DNA of 64,000 nucleotides, taken from Bacillus sp. MYb209 (GTDB taxonomy: Bacteria > Bacillota > Bacilli > Bacillales > Bacillaceae_G). Numbering within the stretch: position 1 is the stretch's first letter; the number at the start of each line of letters is the position of its first letter. Position numbers and translations under genes: made by a program. The stretch is taken from NCBI RefSeq assembly GCF_002975175.1, contig NZ_PCNZ01000020.1, positions 1 to 64,000 on the forward strand. Direction: 5' to 3'. The notes under the pieces were generated by a model. That model saw only the letters and a list, made by a program, of their open reading frames with translations. It ran no database searches and was not told where the DNA came from. Positions 8,998 through 18,918 of this stretch are shown piece after piece.

Positions 8998-10616
8998 TAA
9001 GCTTGTGGACGGCTATGATGCTTTCTTTCGCCGCGTCCATTTGAAGATCCAGGGCGACCTTCACCTTTACGACCACGGTTACCATCACGGCTACCACCAT
9101 CACGGCTACCACTACCACCATCACGATTGCGATCACGGTTACGACCATCGCCACTTCCGCGTCCATCACGATTGCGATCACGGTTACGACCATCGCCACC
9201 GCCGCGTCCATCACGACTACGATTACGGTTACCATCACGGTATCCACTTCCGTTACCACCGTTACCACCGCGTTTTTTAGAACCGCCACCTCTTGAAACA
9301 ACTGGTGGTTCTGATGTTAAAGCGATTGGAGTTGTATCTGGCTCTTTTGTCATCATTTTTAAAGCAGCAGCTACTACTGTTACAGAGTCATTCTCTTCTA
9401 ACATTTCTTCTGCAATACGCTTGTAGTATGATAAGTTATCACTTTCAATTGTGCTTTGAAGTTTTTCAGCGATTAAACGTTGTTGACCTTCTAATGCCTC
9501 GTCAAGTGTCGGTGCTTCCATACGATCAACCTTACGTTTTGTTGTACGCTCGATATTTTTTAATTGTCCTGATTCACGTGGTGTTACAAATAACATTGCA
9601 ATACCTTTTTTACCTGCACGGCCAGTACGACCAATACGGTGAACGTATGATTCTGGATCTTGTGGGATATCGAAGTTGTATACGTGTGTTACGCCTGAAA
9701 TATCAAGACCACGTGCAGCAACGTCTGTTGCAACAAGAACTTCAATAGCACCTTCTTTAAATTTACGTAATACAGACATACGCTTCGCTTGTGTTAAGTC
9801 ACCGTGAATACCTTCTGCTGCATAACCGCGTAAGTTTAATGCTTCTGATAATTCATCAACACGACGCTTTGTACGACCGAATACGATTGCAAGCTCTGGA
9901 GATTGAATATCTAGTAAGCGTGTTAACACGTCAAACTTTTTCTTTTCTTGCACTTCTAAATAGAACTGCTGAATGTTTGGCATTGTTACTTCTTTTGCTT
10001 TTACTTTAATGTGTTGAGGCTCAGTCATGAAACGCTCAGCAATACGACGGATTGGATCTGGCATTGTCGCTGAGAATAATAATGTTTGATGTGTTTCTGG
10101 CACATCTGTTAAAATTGCTTCAATATCTTCAATGAAGCCCATGTTTAACATTTCATCCGCTTCGTCAAGAACAACAGTCTCTACGTTTTGTAAGCGAAGT
10201 GTTTTACGGTTAATATGATCTAAAATACGACCCGGCGTACCAACAATAATGTGTGGGTGTTTTTTTAGAGCACGAATTTGGCGGTTAATATCTTGACCAC
10301 CATAAATTGGTAGAATACGAACACGTTTATGTTTACCAAGTTTGTATAGCTCTTCTCCAACTTGAATTGCTAATTCGCGCGTTGGCGCGATAACAATACC
10401 TTGAACTGCTTCTTTATTTGTATCCACTTTATCTAATAGTGGTAATCCGAATGCTGCTGTTTTCCCTGTACCTGTTTGCGCTTGCCCAATAATATCCTTA
10501 CCTTGCAATGCATATGGAATTGTTTCAGCTTGAATCGGCGTAGCCTCTTCAAAGCCCATGCTTTCAACAGATTGCAGTAAAGACTCACTTAATCCTAATT
10601 CTCGAAATGTTGTCAA
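8997..10616 (-). CDS. cshA: DEAD-box ATP-dependent RNA helicase CshA
   Basis: 539 residues starting with TTG behind AAAGGAGAAG. All helicase motifs are present: Q-motif region [13 protein letters not shown], Walker [29 protein letters not shown], and [10 protein letters not shown]. After residue about 430 the protein becomes a low-complexity Arg/Gly/Asp/Asn tail with tandem copies of an [11 protein letters not shown]-like unit, expected to bind RNA non-specifically. CshA remodels RNA in cold adaptation and mRNA decay with the degradosome. A terminator-like hairpin in its leader (10652-10690) suggests attenuation. Confidence 0.97.
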   Translation of the reverse strand: MTTFRELGLSESLLQSVESMGFEEATPIQAETIPYALQGKDIIGQAQTGTGKTAAFGLPLLDKVDTNKEAVQGIVIAPTRELAIQVGEELYKLGKHKRVRILPIYGGQDINRQIRALKKHPHIIVGTPGRILDHINRKTLRLQNVETVVLDEADEMLNMGFIEDIEAILTDVPETHQTLLFSATMPDPIRRIAERFMTEPQHIKVKAKEVTMPNIQQFYLEVQEKKKFDVLTRLLDIQSPELAIVFGRTKRRVDELSEALNLRGYAAEGIHGDLTQAKRMSVLRKFKEGAIEVLVATDVAARGLDISGVTHVYNFDIPQDPESYVHRIGRTGRAGKKGIAMLFVTPRESGQLKNIERTTKRKVDRMEAPTLDEALEGQQRLIAEKLQSTIESDNLSYYKRIAEEMLEENDSVTVVAAALKMMTKEPDTTPIALTSEPPVVSRGGGSKKRGGNGGNGSGYRDGNRNRSRDGRGGGDGRNRDRNRDGRGSGDGRNRDRNRDGGSGSRDGGSRDGNRGRKGEGRPGSSNGRGERKHHSRPQA

Positions 10617-10651
10617 TGTTACTTCTCCTTTTCTATCCTATACTTATCATT

Positions 10652-10690
10652 TAAAAAAAGGCGTTTTCCGAACTTGCGGAAAAGCCCTTT
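10652..10690 (-). promoter_or_regulatory. Terminator-like hairpin in the cshA 5' leader (candidate attenuator)
   Basis: On the minus strand AGGGCTTTTCC and GGAAAACGCC pair around a short loop and are followed by seven T, about 35 nt before the cshA RBS. With the promoter at 10764-10792 this makes a leader of about 140 nt that ends in an intrinsic terminator. Upstream arms near 10697-10733 (GAATAC/GTATATTC) might offer an alternative fold. Autoregulation or cold regulation by read-through is inference. Confidence 0.6.
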
Positions 10691-10763
10691 TCCTGAATAC
10701 TCACGTATATAACCGGGCGTATATTCTTCACGAAAATACTTCTAAACGTTATTCACTTTATCA

Positions 10764-10792
10764 ATTATAAGTTTTGTAGGTGTAAAAAGCAA
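10764..10792 (-). promoter_or_regulatory. Candidate cshA promoter
   Basis: TATAAT (10764-10769) and TTGCTT (10787-10792) on the minus strand are separated by exactly 17 nt. The -10 is perfect and the -35 is partial. The rest of the 10793-10921 stretch, between this and the end of murF, shows nothing else that I can support. Confidence 0.5.
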
Positions 10793-10921
10793 ACCCCAAC
10801 TGTTACCTTATTTCATATTCAGAGCTTTTTTCTTTACTTTTATTTTTTTATCATTTACTGTAAGCGCTTATTATAAGTTTTCACTATTTTCGTAACTATC
10901 ATCCCTATTTATATACACCAA

Positions 10922-12298
10922 TTATTTCAACATCGTAATTACTTCTTCTAATTTCATGCCGCGAGATGCTTTTACTAATACAACATCTTTGGTACCGACT
11001 ACTGCTTGCAACTCTTTTATTAACTCTTCTTTACTATCATACGCTTTTACACGGTCTTTAGGGAAATTAATTTTTGCACCTTCAGCAATTTGAGCCCCTA
11101 ATCTACCATATGTGAATACATATGAGATTTTTGCTGGATCAATTAATTTACCTACTTCATAATGAAATTGCACTTCTTGATTTCCAAGTTCTAACATATC
11201 ACCAAGTACAACAATTTTTTTAGCAAATCCATCTAAACCATTCATTAGGTGGAACGCAGCTTCCATAGCTGTTGGACTAGCATTATAAGCATCATTGATA
11301 ATTGTTAAACCACTATCTGTTTTTACAATTTCCATACGCATACCTGTCATTTGAAGTGTTACTAAACCCTTTTTCATTTCTTCCCACGTTACACCAAAAT
11401 GTTTTGCAATTGCCATTGAAGCAAGCGTATTATATACATTATGCTTTCCTAGTACTGGCAGATAGAATGACAAAGTTTCATCCCTGTTCATCTTAAAGTG
11501 TGTCCCAGTAGCCTGTAATGTTACAGTAGTTGGATAATAATCATTTGCTCTCGCATCACCAAATGTAACTGTTTCAGCTGCTAAATTCATTTCTGGAACA
11601 CGATTCGTTAATAGCGGCTCATCTCCATTATATACGAACACGCCACCCTTTTGTAAACCTGTAACAATTTCTAACTTCGCTTCAGCAATCGCCTCACGAG
11701 AGCCTAAATCCATTAAGTGTGCCTCACCAATGTTCGTGATAATAGCTGCATTAGGACGAGCTAACTTAGATAGAAATTCAATTTCTCCTCGGCTTGACAT
11801 GCCCATTTCTAATACAGCTACTTCTGTATTTTCCTCTAAATTTAAAATAGTAAGAGGTAAACCGATATGGTTGTTGAAATTACCTTCTGTTTTTTGAACT
11901 TTAAATTTAGTCGCAAGAATACTTGTTACAATATCTTTCGTAGATGTTTTACCATTACTACCCGTTACACCAACAACTTTTACATCCAATTGATCACGAT
12001 AGTTTTTCGCTAACATTTGCAATGCCGCTAGTGTATCTTCTACAAAAATAACTGGAAGGTTTTCAGGTGGGTTTTCTACATCTTTCATCCATAATGTAGC
12101 AATCGCCCCGTTTTCAACAGCTTTATCTACAAAAGCATGTCCATCGAAACGTTCACCTTGAATCGGAACATATAAATTTCCTTTTTCAATTTCCCTCGTA
12201 TCAATAGACACTCCTTGTATAGTAATTCCCTCATACTGCTCTGCTAATCCAGTACCGTTTATCATCTGCTCTACTTGTTTTAACGTTCGATTTATCAT
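10922..12298 (-). CDS. murF: UDP-N-acetylmuramoyl-tripeptide--D-alanyl-D-alanine ligase
   Basis: 458 residues. ATP-dependent addition of D-Ala-D-Ala to the UDP-MurNAc-tripeptide in the cytoplasm. The Mur-ligase P-loop GVTGSNGKTSTKD is near residue 110, and the conserved central segments TEGNFNNHIGLPLTILN and EMGMSSRGEIEFL are present, as is DAYNASPTAMEAA. It follows ddl (61 bp), which makes the D-Ala-D-Ala it uses, and cshA follows after a further gap; ddl-murF-cshA is the normal Bacillus arrangement. Confidence 0.97.
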   Translation of the reverse strand: MINRTLKQVEQMINGTGLAEQYEGITIQGVSIDTREIEKGNLYVPIQGERFDGHAFVDKAVENGAIATLWMKDVENPPENLPVIFVEDTLAALQMLAKNYRDQLDVKVVGVTGSNGKTSTKDIVTSILATKFKVQKTEGNFNNHIGLPLTILNLEENTEVAVLEMGMSSRGEIEFLSKLARPNAAIITNIGEAHLMDLGSREAIAEAKLEIVTGLQKGGVFVYNGDEPLLTNRVPEMNLAAETVTFGDARANDYYPTTVTLQATGTHFKMNRDETLSFYLPVLGKHNVYNTLASMAIAKHFGVTWEEMKKGLVTLQMTGMRMEIVKTDSGLTIINDAYNASPTAMEAAFHLMNGLDGFAKKIVVLGDMLELGNQEVQFHYEVGKLIDPAKISYVFTYGRLGAQIAEGAKINFPKDRVKAYDSKEELIKELQAVVGTKDVVLVKASRGMKLEEVITMLK

Positions 12299-12317
12299 GA
12301 AAACACTCCTTACATAG

Positions 12318-12358
12318 AGGAAGCACTATTCCTTCGAATAGTGCTTCCTCCTTTTTTG
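12318..12358 (+). terminator. Strong hairpin between ddl and murF, T-run on the plus strand only
   Basis: A perfect 15-bp stem GAGGAAGCACTATTC/GAATAGTGCTTCCTC with a 4-nt loop. The T-run follows it only on the plus strand; on the minus (coding) strand no T-run follows, so ddl transcripts probably read into murF. It may act as an RNA stability element or block antisense transcription. Confidence 0.6.
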
Positions 12359-13447
12359 TTAGATTGTATATTTAATTTTTTGTTTTTCTTCGTGACGCTC
12401 AATCGCTAAGCGAATTAGCTCTTCAATTAATTCCGGATACGGTAACCCTGTATGTTGCCATAATAGAGGGAACATACTAAACGGCGTGAATCCTGGCATT
12501 GTGTTTACTTCGTTAATATATACTTCTCCATCTTTCGTTAAGAAGAAATCAGCTCGTGTTAAGCCCGAACCATCCAATGATTGGAATGCAATAATTGCAT
12601 CTCGCTTAATTACATTAGACTCTTCTTCTGTCATTTCAGCTGGAATAATTAACGCTGTATCACCATCGATGTATTTCGATTTGTAATCATAAAAATCTTT
12701 TTTCGGTACAATTTCACCTACAACAGAACATTTCGGCTCATCATTACCTAATACACCAACTTCTACTTCACGACCTACAATATTTTCTTCTACAATAATT
12801 TTACGGTCAAATTGGAATGCCTCTTCGAATGCATTCTCAAGCTCTTCACGATCGTTACACTTATTAATACCAACACTTGAACCAAGGTTTGCTGGTTTTA
12901 CGAAGCAAGGATATCCTAATACTTCTTCTACTTTTTCATACGCTGTTTCACGATCTTTTTCCCATGCGCTACGAATGAAAGATGCATATTTCGCTTGTTT
13001 CAATCCAGCTTCTGCAAAGATATTTTTCATAACAACTTTATCCATACCAGCAGCTGATGCTAATACACCGTTACCTACATATGGAATGTTTAGTAATTCT
13101 AATAACCCTTGTACTGTTCCATCTTCACCATTCGGTCCATGTAATAATGGGAAAATAACATCAATCGCATCTTCTTGTTTAGAATTTGCAGTTGGGATAA
13201 TTTCTGTACTTAATGATACAGGGGAGATAGTATTTTCTTCCCCACTCATTTGTAACGCCTCAACATTTGTTACTTCGCCTTCAATACGCTCTCCACGCAT
13301 CCATTGGCCTTGCTCTGTAATATAAATTGGATGAATCTCGAATTTATCTTGATTTAATGCTTTAATAGCAGCAAGAGCCGTTTGTAACGAAACTTGATGC
13401 TCAGCTGATTTTCCACCGTATAATAAACCTAATTTAATTTTTGTCAC
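12359..13447 (-). CDS. ddl: D-alanine--D-alanine ligase
   Basis: About 362 residues from a GTG at 13447 (product begins [20 protein letters not shown]), chosen because AGGGTGA precedes it; the ATG at 13465 has no RBS. An ATP-grasp ligase that joins two D-Ala. N-terminal [11 protein letters not shown], the ATP-binding [13 protein letters not shown], and the C-terminal [15 protein letters not shown] with metal-binding Glu/Asn are all present. It works between alr (D-Ala supply) and murF (use), both in this window. Confidence 0.96.
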   Translation of the reverse strand: MTKIKLGLLYGGKSAEHQVSLQTALAAIKALNQDKFEIHPIYITEQGQWMRGERIEGEVTNVEALQMSGEENTISPVSLSTEIIPTANSKQEDAIDVIFPLLHGPNGEDGTVQGLLELLNIPYVGNGVLASAAGMDKVVMKNIFAEAGLKQAKYASFIRSAWEKDRETAYEKVEEVLGYPCFVKPANLGSSVGINKCNDREELENAFEEAFQFDRKIIVEENIVGREVEVGVLGNDEPKCSVVGEIVPKKDFYDYKSKYIDGDTALIIPAEMTEEESNVIKRDAIIAFQSLDGSGLTRADFFLTKDGEVYINEVNTMPGFTPFSMFPLLWQHTGLPYPELIEELIRLAIERHEEKQKIKYTI

Positions 13448-13700
13448 TGAAATCACCCTAACCAATTGTTTTCATTTTTCTATTTTAGCACTTTTTATAA
13501 AAATAGGTAGTTCCTATTTGAAATAAAATGTAACTTCCACAAATAATTAAATGATACCACTTATTGGTTTTCTACACTTTTTCTATTTCCTTTTCTTCAT
13601 ATACTACACAAAATTAAATTTTAAAATGAAATTGCAATCTAATCTAGTTATGTACCTAAAATATGTAGAAATCCCCTTTTTGTGTATGTCATCTATTTTA

Positions 13701-14975
13701 TTAAGAAGATTGTTTGGTCAGTGTGTCTTTTTGCCTTTGTTCAACGAGACGATCTAAAGAAACATATACAATACCTGCAACTACACATCCTATAGCTAAA
13801 ATTGTAAATAAGAGATGACCAAGTAATCGATCTAATAAAAACCCTCCAAGAAGTGGACCGAATGCACTTCCTGTAATCCACTGCAAACTTGCCGCTCCCA
13901 TATAAGTTCCTCTCAAATGCTCAGGGGCTAAATTCGCTACAAATGTCATCTGTACAGGCGACATAATCATCTCGCCTAACGTATATATGGCATAAACGAA
14001 CATTAACGTCATTAAAATGATTGTAGCATTTGTATCAAATTCTCCAAACCACTTCGGTAACCATCCTATAAAAAACAAACCAATTCCAAACAAACACGCT
14101 CCGTACAACATCGTTTTTCCGACAGGTTTATCTGTCGCCCATTTTGAAATTTGAAATTGAAACAAAACAACTAATAGACCATTTAATGCCATTAAATATG
14201 GGTATGGATTGTTAGTTCCAAAAATATTCTTCATTTCGTTATCAAAGTGAAGAGGTAACATACCTTCTGTTTGAGAAAATCCCATAGAAATAACAATACC
14301 CGCTAACAAATAAATCATTAACGCCTTATCTCGCATTAAAATTTTCCAAACTGCTCCGGATTCTTTCTCTTTATTTCTTTCCGTTATATCCGTAATTTTC
14401 GGCATTGTTTCTTTAATAAGTACTAACACAAGTAGTGCATAAAACAGCATGGCAGACGAAGCGATAATAAACACGAGGTTCTTCGATAAAACAACTACTG
14501 ATGCCCCCATTATCGGCCCAATTGCAGCACCAATATTGTGTCCCATTCGTAATAAACCATATGCTTCTGTTCTTTTTTCTGGCACCGTTACATCCGCAAC
14601 CATCGCTGATGCAGCTGGATGAAATAGCGAATTACTCAACCCTAAAAAAATAGATAAAATAGCGTATGGAATAAATCCTTCGATAAATAAAAAACCGAGC
14701 ATTAATAATGCATTACTAGCCATTGAAAATACCATAATTGGCTTTCTTCCATATATATCAGCTATTCTTCCGCCTATAAGCGAGCCAAAGCTTGCAGCAA
14801 TTGGAGAAAGCGCCATAATAATCCCAACTTGTAATAAAGAATCTACCTTATCTTTTAAATATAGTGCAAAAAAAGGCATTAACATCATCATCGCAATTCC
14901 GTTCAAAGTCTCACCGATAAATCGAATCCATACGTTACGATCCATCTCTCTTAGCTCACGCCATGTATTTTTCAC
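13701..14975 (-). CDS. MFS-family efflux transporter
   Basis: 424 residues, about 12 membrane segments with a central cytoplasmic loop near residue 200 (KITDITERNKEKESGAVWK). MFS motif A appears as GGRIADIYGRKPIM between helices 2 and 3, and a later DRLLG segment resembles the second-half copy. It starts with GTG behind AAAGGGG. It resembles multidrug-type exporters of Bacilli; the substrate is unknown. It stands alone between ddl and an amino-acid permease. The 235 bp on its downstream side (13466-13700) hold no gene that I can support. Confidence 0.9.
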   Translation of the reverse strand: MKNTWRELREMDRNVWIRFIGETLNGIAMMMLMPFFALYLKDKVDSLLQVGIIMALSPIAASFGSLIGGRIADIYGRKPIMVFSMASNALLMLGFLFIEGFIPYAILSIFLGLSNSLFHPAASAMVADVTVPEKRTEAYGLLRMGHNIGAAIGPIMGASVVVLSKNLVFIIASSAMLFYALLVLVLIKETMPKITDITERNKEKESGAVWKILMRDKALMIYLLAGIVISMGFSQTEGMLPLHFDNEMKNIFGTNNPYPYLMALNGLLVVLFQFQISKWATDKPVGKTMLYGACLFGIGLFFIGWLPKWFGEFDTNATIILMTLMFVYAIYTLGEMIMSPVQMTFVANLAPEHLRGTYMGAASLQWITGSAFGPLLGGFLLDRLLGHLLFTILAIGCVVAGIVYVSLDRLVEQRQKDTLTKQSS

Positions 14976-15043
14976 ATTTTCACCCCTTTAGTTCGCCAAC
15001 AATTATCTTATAACATATTCAGAAAAATGTAAATTTTCAAAAT

Positions 15044-15080
15044 AAAAAATCCATTCTAACAGAATTAGAATGGATTTTTC
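15044..15080 (-). terminator. Terminator downstream of the amino-acid permease
   Basis: Stem AAAATCCATTCTAA/TTAGAATGGATTTT followed by T on the minus strand, directly after the permease stop codon. Confidence 0.8.
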
Positions 15081-15083
15081 CAC

Positions 15084-16499
15084 TTATAAATTTGCTACAT
15101 CTTCTTCTTTTTTACTATTACTTAAAGCACTATGTTTTCGGCTATATAAAAAGTAAACTGCTATACCAATAACCATCCATACCCCAAAACTAATCCACGC
15201 TGTTCCGGATAACTGAAGCATTAAGTATAAACAAAAAATTACCGTTAACGCTGGTAAAAATGGTACAAGAGGCGCCTTAAATGCCCTTGGTAAGTCAGGA
15301 TGAGTTCTTCTCAGGACAATAACCGCAACTGCTACAAGTGCAAAGGCTGACAATGTCCCCATATTTACAAGGTGTGCTAAAACATTTAAATCAATTAATC
15401 CTGAAATAAGTGCTGCAATAATCCCCGTTGTCCATGTATTTAAAAATGGTGTTTTAAATTTCGGATGAACTTTAGCAAGACGCTTCGGCAACAGCCCATC
15501 TCGGCTCATCGCATACGAAACACGAACTTGCCCATACATCATAACTAGCATTACAGTTGTAATCCCTGTAATTGCTCCTACCGAAATTACTCCCGCTAAA
15601 CTATCTTGTCCAATAAATTGAAGTGCAAAGGCAACTGGATCTGATATATTTAGCTGTCCGTATGGAACAATTCCTGTCAAAATAAGTGAAACAACGATAT
15701 AAAGAATAGTACAAATTAATAACGATGCGATAATGCCGATTGGTAAATCACGTTGCGGACGTTTCACTTCTTCTGCAGCTGTTGAAACTGCATCAAATCC
15801 TATGAATGCGAAGAATACTGTAGCAGCTCCAGCCATTACACCATCTAAACCAAATGGCATAAAAGGCGCCCAATTTTCAGGTTTCACATAATTAAAACCA
15901 GCAAAGATAAAGATAAGAACAACCGCTATTTTAATAAATACCATGATATTATTTATTCGTGCACTTTCACGAACACCTCTAGATAAAAGAGCTGTCATAA
16001 CTAGAATAATTAGAACTGCAGGTAGATCAATTATTCCACCCTTTCCTGTACCAGGGGCCGAGGAGAGAATGGTCGGGATATGAATCCCAAATCCCTTTAA
16101 TAACGATTGAAAATACGCTGACCATCCATTGGCTACAGCAGATGTAGCTAATAAATACTCGAGCATTAAATCCCATCCAATTAAGAATGCAAATACTTCT
16201 CCCATCGTCGCATACGTGTACGTGTACACACTCCCTGAGACAGGAACTGAAGAAGCAAATTCAGCGTAACAAAATGCAGCAAAGGCACAAGCTAATGCAG
16301 CTATAGCAAATGATAATATAATAGCTGGTCCAGAATGTTTCGCTGCTACAACGCCAGTAAGAACAAAAATACCAGTTCCAACAATTGCTCCGATTCCAAG
16401 CATTGTTAAATCAAGTGCCCCTAACGTTCTCGATAATGTCTTTTGTTTACTTTCTTGCAGTAACGTTGAAATCGGCTTCTTTTGAAAAATTTGCTTCAT
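15084..16499 (-). CDS. APC-family amino-acid permease (YfnA/CAT-type)
   Basis: 471 residues from the ATG at 16499, which has GGAGGAG 6 nt upstream; the in-frame ATG at 16514 overlaps that site. About 12 membrane helices. The N-terminal LGALDLTMLGIGAIVGTGIF is the APC helix-1 signature, followed by GPAIILSFAIAALACAFAAFCYAEF and FFAFIGFDAVSTAAEEVKRP, typical of cationic amino-acid transporter-like permeases. Substrate is not assignable from sequence alone. Single-gene unit with its own terminator. Confidence 0.92.
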   Translation of the reverse strand: MKQIFQKKPISTLLQESKQKTLSRTLGALDLTMLGIGAIVGTGIFVLTGVVAAKHSGPAIILSFAIAALACAFAAFCYAEFASSVPVSGSVYTYTYATMGEVFAFLIGWDLMLEYLLATSAVANGWSAYFQSLLKGFGIHIPTILSSAPGTGKGGIIDLPAVLIILVMTALLSRGVRESARINNIMVFIKIAVVLIFIFAGFNYVKPENWAPFMPFGLDGVMAGAATVFFAFIGFDAVSTAAEEVKRPQRDLPIGIIASLLICTILYIVVSLILTGIVPYGQLNISDPVAFALQFIGQDSLAGVISVGAITGITTVMLVMMYGQVRVSYAMSRDGLLPKRLAKVHPKFKTPFLNTWTTGIIAALISGLIDLNVLAHLVNMGTLSAFALVAVAVIVLRRTHPDLPRAFKAPLVPFLPALTVIFCLYLMLQLSGTAWISFGVWMVIGIAVYFLYSRKHSALSNSKKEEDVANL

Positions 16500-16716
16500 A
16501 CTGTGCTCCTCCATGATTTTAGTTTTCTGAAAATTTAATTTACTTTTTTCATTTTACCCACGGTATGTTTTTTAGTCAATACTTTTGTCGAAATAAACAG
16601 AAAACTATTAAGATACGCGCTATACCCTTATCATTCTTTCTATAAAAAGATTCACACAATCATATCTATATATCTTTTCATAACTGTTTTTGGTATTATT
16701 ATACATGTCGATTCCA

Positions 16717-16756
16717 CAAAAGAGGCATGCTCCTTTATTGAGCATGCCTCTTTTTA
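16717..16756 (-). terminator. Terminator of the tyrosine-degradation operon
   Basis: Stem AAAAGAGGCATGCTC/GAGCATGCCTCTTTT with T-run on the minus strand, 2 bp after the hmgA stop codon. Confidence 0.85.
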
Positions 16757-16757
16757 C

Positions 16758-17930
16758 TTATTTCACAGTATATGAATCCTCTTCAATCCAGCTATACATG
16801 TACTTTTCATCTTCCGTCTCATGTGCTTGTTTTACAATACGAAGCGGACGGAATGTATCTATCATAACAGCCAGTTCAAGTGTCTCTTTCTTCCCTATAC
16901 TCGCTTCTGTTTTTCCAGGATGCGGCCCATGAGGAATGCCGCTTGGATGAAGCGTAATAGAACCTTCTTCTACACCTTTTCGGCTCATAAAGTTACCTTC
17001 TACATAGTACAGTACTTCATCACTATTCACATTACTATGATAATATGGTGCCGGAATAGATTCTGGATGATAATCGTATAAACGCGGTACGAAAGAGCAA
17101 ATGACGAAATTATGCCCTTCGAATGTTTGATGTACTGGTGGTGGCTGATGAATACGACCTGTAATTGGTTCAAAATCCTCCACATTAAAGACCCACGGAT
17201 ATAAATAACCATCCCACCCAACAACATCTAGCGGATGGTGCCCTAAAACATGCTTATGCATATAACCTCTCGACTTTGTCATTACGACAAACTCACCTTT
17301 TTCATCATATGTCTCCAATTTCTCCGGTCCACGCATATCTCTTTCACAAAACGGACTATGTTCTAACAATTGCCCATATTCATTGCGATAGCGACTTGGT
17401 GTTGTAATTTGGCTATTTGCCTCTACAACAAGAAACTTAGTCTCTCCCTCATCTGGAATAACACGATAAATCGTTCCAATTGGAATTGTTACATAATCAC
17501 CTTTTCTATAGTGAATCGTTCCAAACATCGTTTCAATTTTTCCTGTTCCATAATGAACAAATAACATTTCATCGCCATCACCATTACGGTAAAAATAATC
17601 CATTTTTTCTGTTGGACTCACTACTCCAATTAATAAATCCTCATTCCCAAGCATAAAATTTCTTCCGCTTACTGCATCACCAGTTTTTTTATTTTCTTTC
17701 GTACGGAAGTGGCGATGAGCAAGAAAGGCATCCTCTTCATACTGTAACTGACAAGAATGCGATAATGCCGCATGCCCTACTTCTGTTGGCATATAATGAT
17801 GATACAAAATAGATTGGGTACCAGAGAAACCTTTTGTCCCCATTACCTGCTCACGATAAAGCGATCCATCTTTTTTACGAAATTGTACATGTCGTTTATG
17901 AGGTAGCTCCCCCATGTGACGATAAAACAT
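16758..17930 (-). CDS. hmgA: Homogentisate 1,2-dioxygenase
   Basis: About 390 residues starting at the ATG 17930 (MFYRHMGELPHKRHVQF); AGGTG lies 8 nt upstream, and upstream GTG and ATG codons are alternatives. A cupin-fold iron dioxygenase opening the homogentisate ring to maleylacetoacetate. Features include the RGYMHKHVLGHHPLDVVGWDG region and the iron-site region HQTFEGHNFVICSF followed by SNVNSDEVLYYVEGNF. It overlaps the upstream FAA-hydrolase gene by 35 bp, implying coupling. Last gene of the hppD operon. Confidence 0.9.
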   Translation of the reverse strand: MFYRHMGELPHKRHVQFRKKDGSLYREQVMGTKGFSGTQSILYHHYMPTEVGHAALSHSCQLQYEEDAFLAHRHFRTKENKKTGDAVSGRNFMLGNEDLLIGVVSPTEKMDYFYRNGDGDEMLFVHYGTGKIETMFGTIHYRKGDYVTIPIGTIYRVIPDEGETKFLVVEANSQITTPSRYRNEYGQLLEHSPFCERDMRGPEKLETYDEKGEFVVMTKSRGYMHKHVLGHHPLDVVGWDGYLYPWVFNVEDFEPITGRIHQPPPVHQTFEGHNFVICSFVPRLYDYHPESIPAPYYHSNVNSDEVLYYVEGNFMSRKGVEEGSITLHPSGIPHGPHPGKTEASIGKKETLELAVMIDTFRPLRIVKQAHETEDEKYMYSWIEEDSYTVK

Positions 17931-18852
17931 GCCCATCACCTGCTTCCATTTCTTTTTTGATTGTATTACGTAACGTACCTAAACCAGTAATCGACAGCTC
18001 TACAACATCTCCATCTTGTAGCCACTCTTCTGTACCAAGTTCTAAAATACATCCTGTTCCTACTGTCCCAGAACCAATCACATCTCCTGGATATAACGTA
18101 ACGTCTTCCGAAGCACGTTCAATCATTTCAGCGAATGTATAATAAATATCTTGGAAATTTCCTTTTGATAACAGTTGCCCATTTACATGAGTAGTCATCT
18201 CTAAATCATAACGATCACCATTACGATAAACGTCTAATTCCTCTTTCGTAACGAGATACGCTCCTAATGAAGTTGCAAAGTCTTTCCCTTTCGCTGGGCC
18301 AAGCCCTACTTTCATTTCTGTTGCTTGTAAGTCCCTTGCACTCCAGTCGTTCATAATGCAGTACCCAAAAATATATTCTTCCGCTTGCTCACGAGGAATG
18401 TTTCGTCCTTCTTTCCCAATTACGCAAGCAATCTCTAACTCATAATCAATTTTTTTAGACTTCTTCGGACCAATAACAAAATCATCTGGTCCAATAACAG
18501 CACGGTGGTTAGTAAAATAAAAAACCGGGATATCATACCATTCAGGTACAACATCTAGCCCTCTTCTCCCGCGGGCTGTTTTTACATGCTGTTCAAATGC
18601 ATAAAAATCTCGAATGCTACTCGGATTAGGAATTGCCGCTGCTAATTGAACTTCCTCTAAGGAATATATACCCTTTTCAGGATTCCTAATATTACGCAAT
18701 ACTTCTACATACTCATCTGCTTTCTCTAAAAAGGCGAACATAGAAGAAGGTAATTGTCCATCACTCGCAAGATTCATATCGATTACTTTGTCACCTTCAA
18801 GCCATCCAGCTCGCATTTCTTTCGATGGGAGACGAAATGTAACAAATTTCAT
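17896..18852 (-). CDS. Fumarylacetoacetate hydrolase family protein
   Basis: About 318 residues; of two adjacent ATGs (18855, 18852) the second has better spacing from GGGAGGA. FAH-fold signatures are IDYELEIACVIGKEGRNI (metal-binding Glu) and the following NDWSARDLQ, then GPAKGKDFATSLG and PGDVIGSGTVGTGC. In this operon the likely reaction is cleavage of fumarylacetoacetate to fumarate and acetoacetate, ending tyrosine catabolism. No maleylacetoacetate isomerase gene is visible in the window, so that step must be elsewhere or spontaneous. Confidence 0.9.
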   Translation of the reverse strand: MKFVTFRLPSKEMRAGWLEGDKVIDMNLASDGQLPSSMFAFLEKADEYVEVLRNIRNPEKGIYSLEEVQLAAAIPNPSSIRDFYAFEQHVKTARGRRGLDVVPEWYDIPVFYFTNHRAVIGPDDFVIGPKKSKKIDYELEIACVIGKEGRNIPREQAEEYIFGYCIMNDWSARDLQATEMKVGLGPAKGKDFATSLGAYLVTKEELDVYRNGDRYDLEMTTHVNGQLLSKGNFQDIYYTFAEMIERASEDVTLYPGDVIGSGTVGTGCILELGTEEWLQDGDVVELSITGLGTLRNTIKKEMEAGDGHVLSSHGGATS

Positions 18853-18880
18853 CATGATTCCTCCCTATGAAAATGAAATT

Positions 18881-18910
18881 TCCACCAACAAAGGAACTCT
18901 TGCTGGTGGA
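18881..18910 (-). other. Hairpin between hppD and the FAA-hydrolase gene
   Basis: TCCACCA...TGGTGGA arms with CAA/TTG extension and no long T-run. It may tune the relative expression of hppD and the downstream genes by partial termination or by mRNA processing. Confidence 0.45.
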
Positions 18911-18918
18911 TACAAATT

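Noticed and set aside
8948-9301. Frames opposite the cshA tail with strange repetitive sequences (Val/Met- or His/Tyr-rich)
   Set aside because: They are shadows of the repetitive RG-rich coding sequence of cshA.
10858-10871. TGTAAGCGCTTATT resembling a cre site
   Set aside because: 12/14 match but about 240 bp upstream of cshA and downstream of murF, with no catabolic gene near; not supported.
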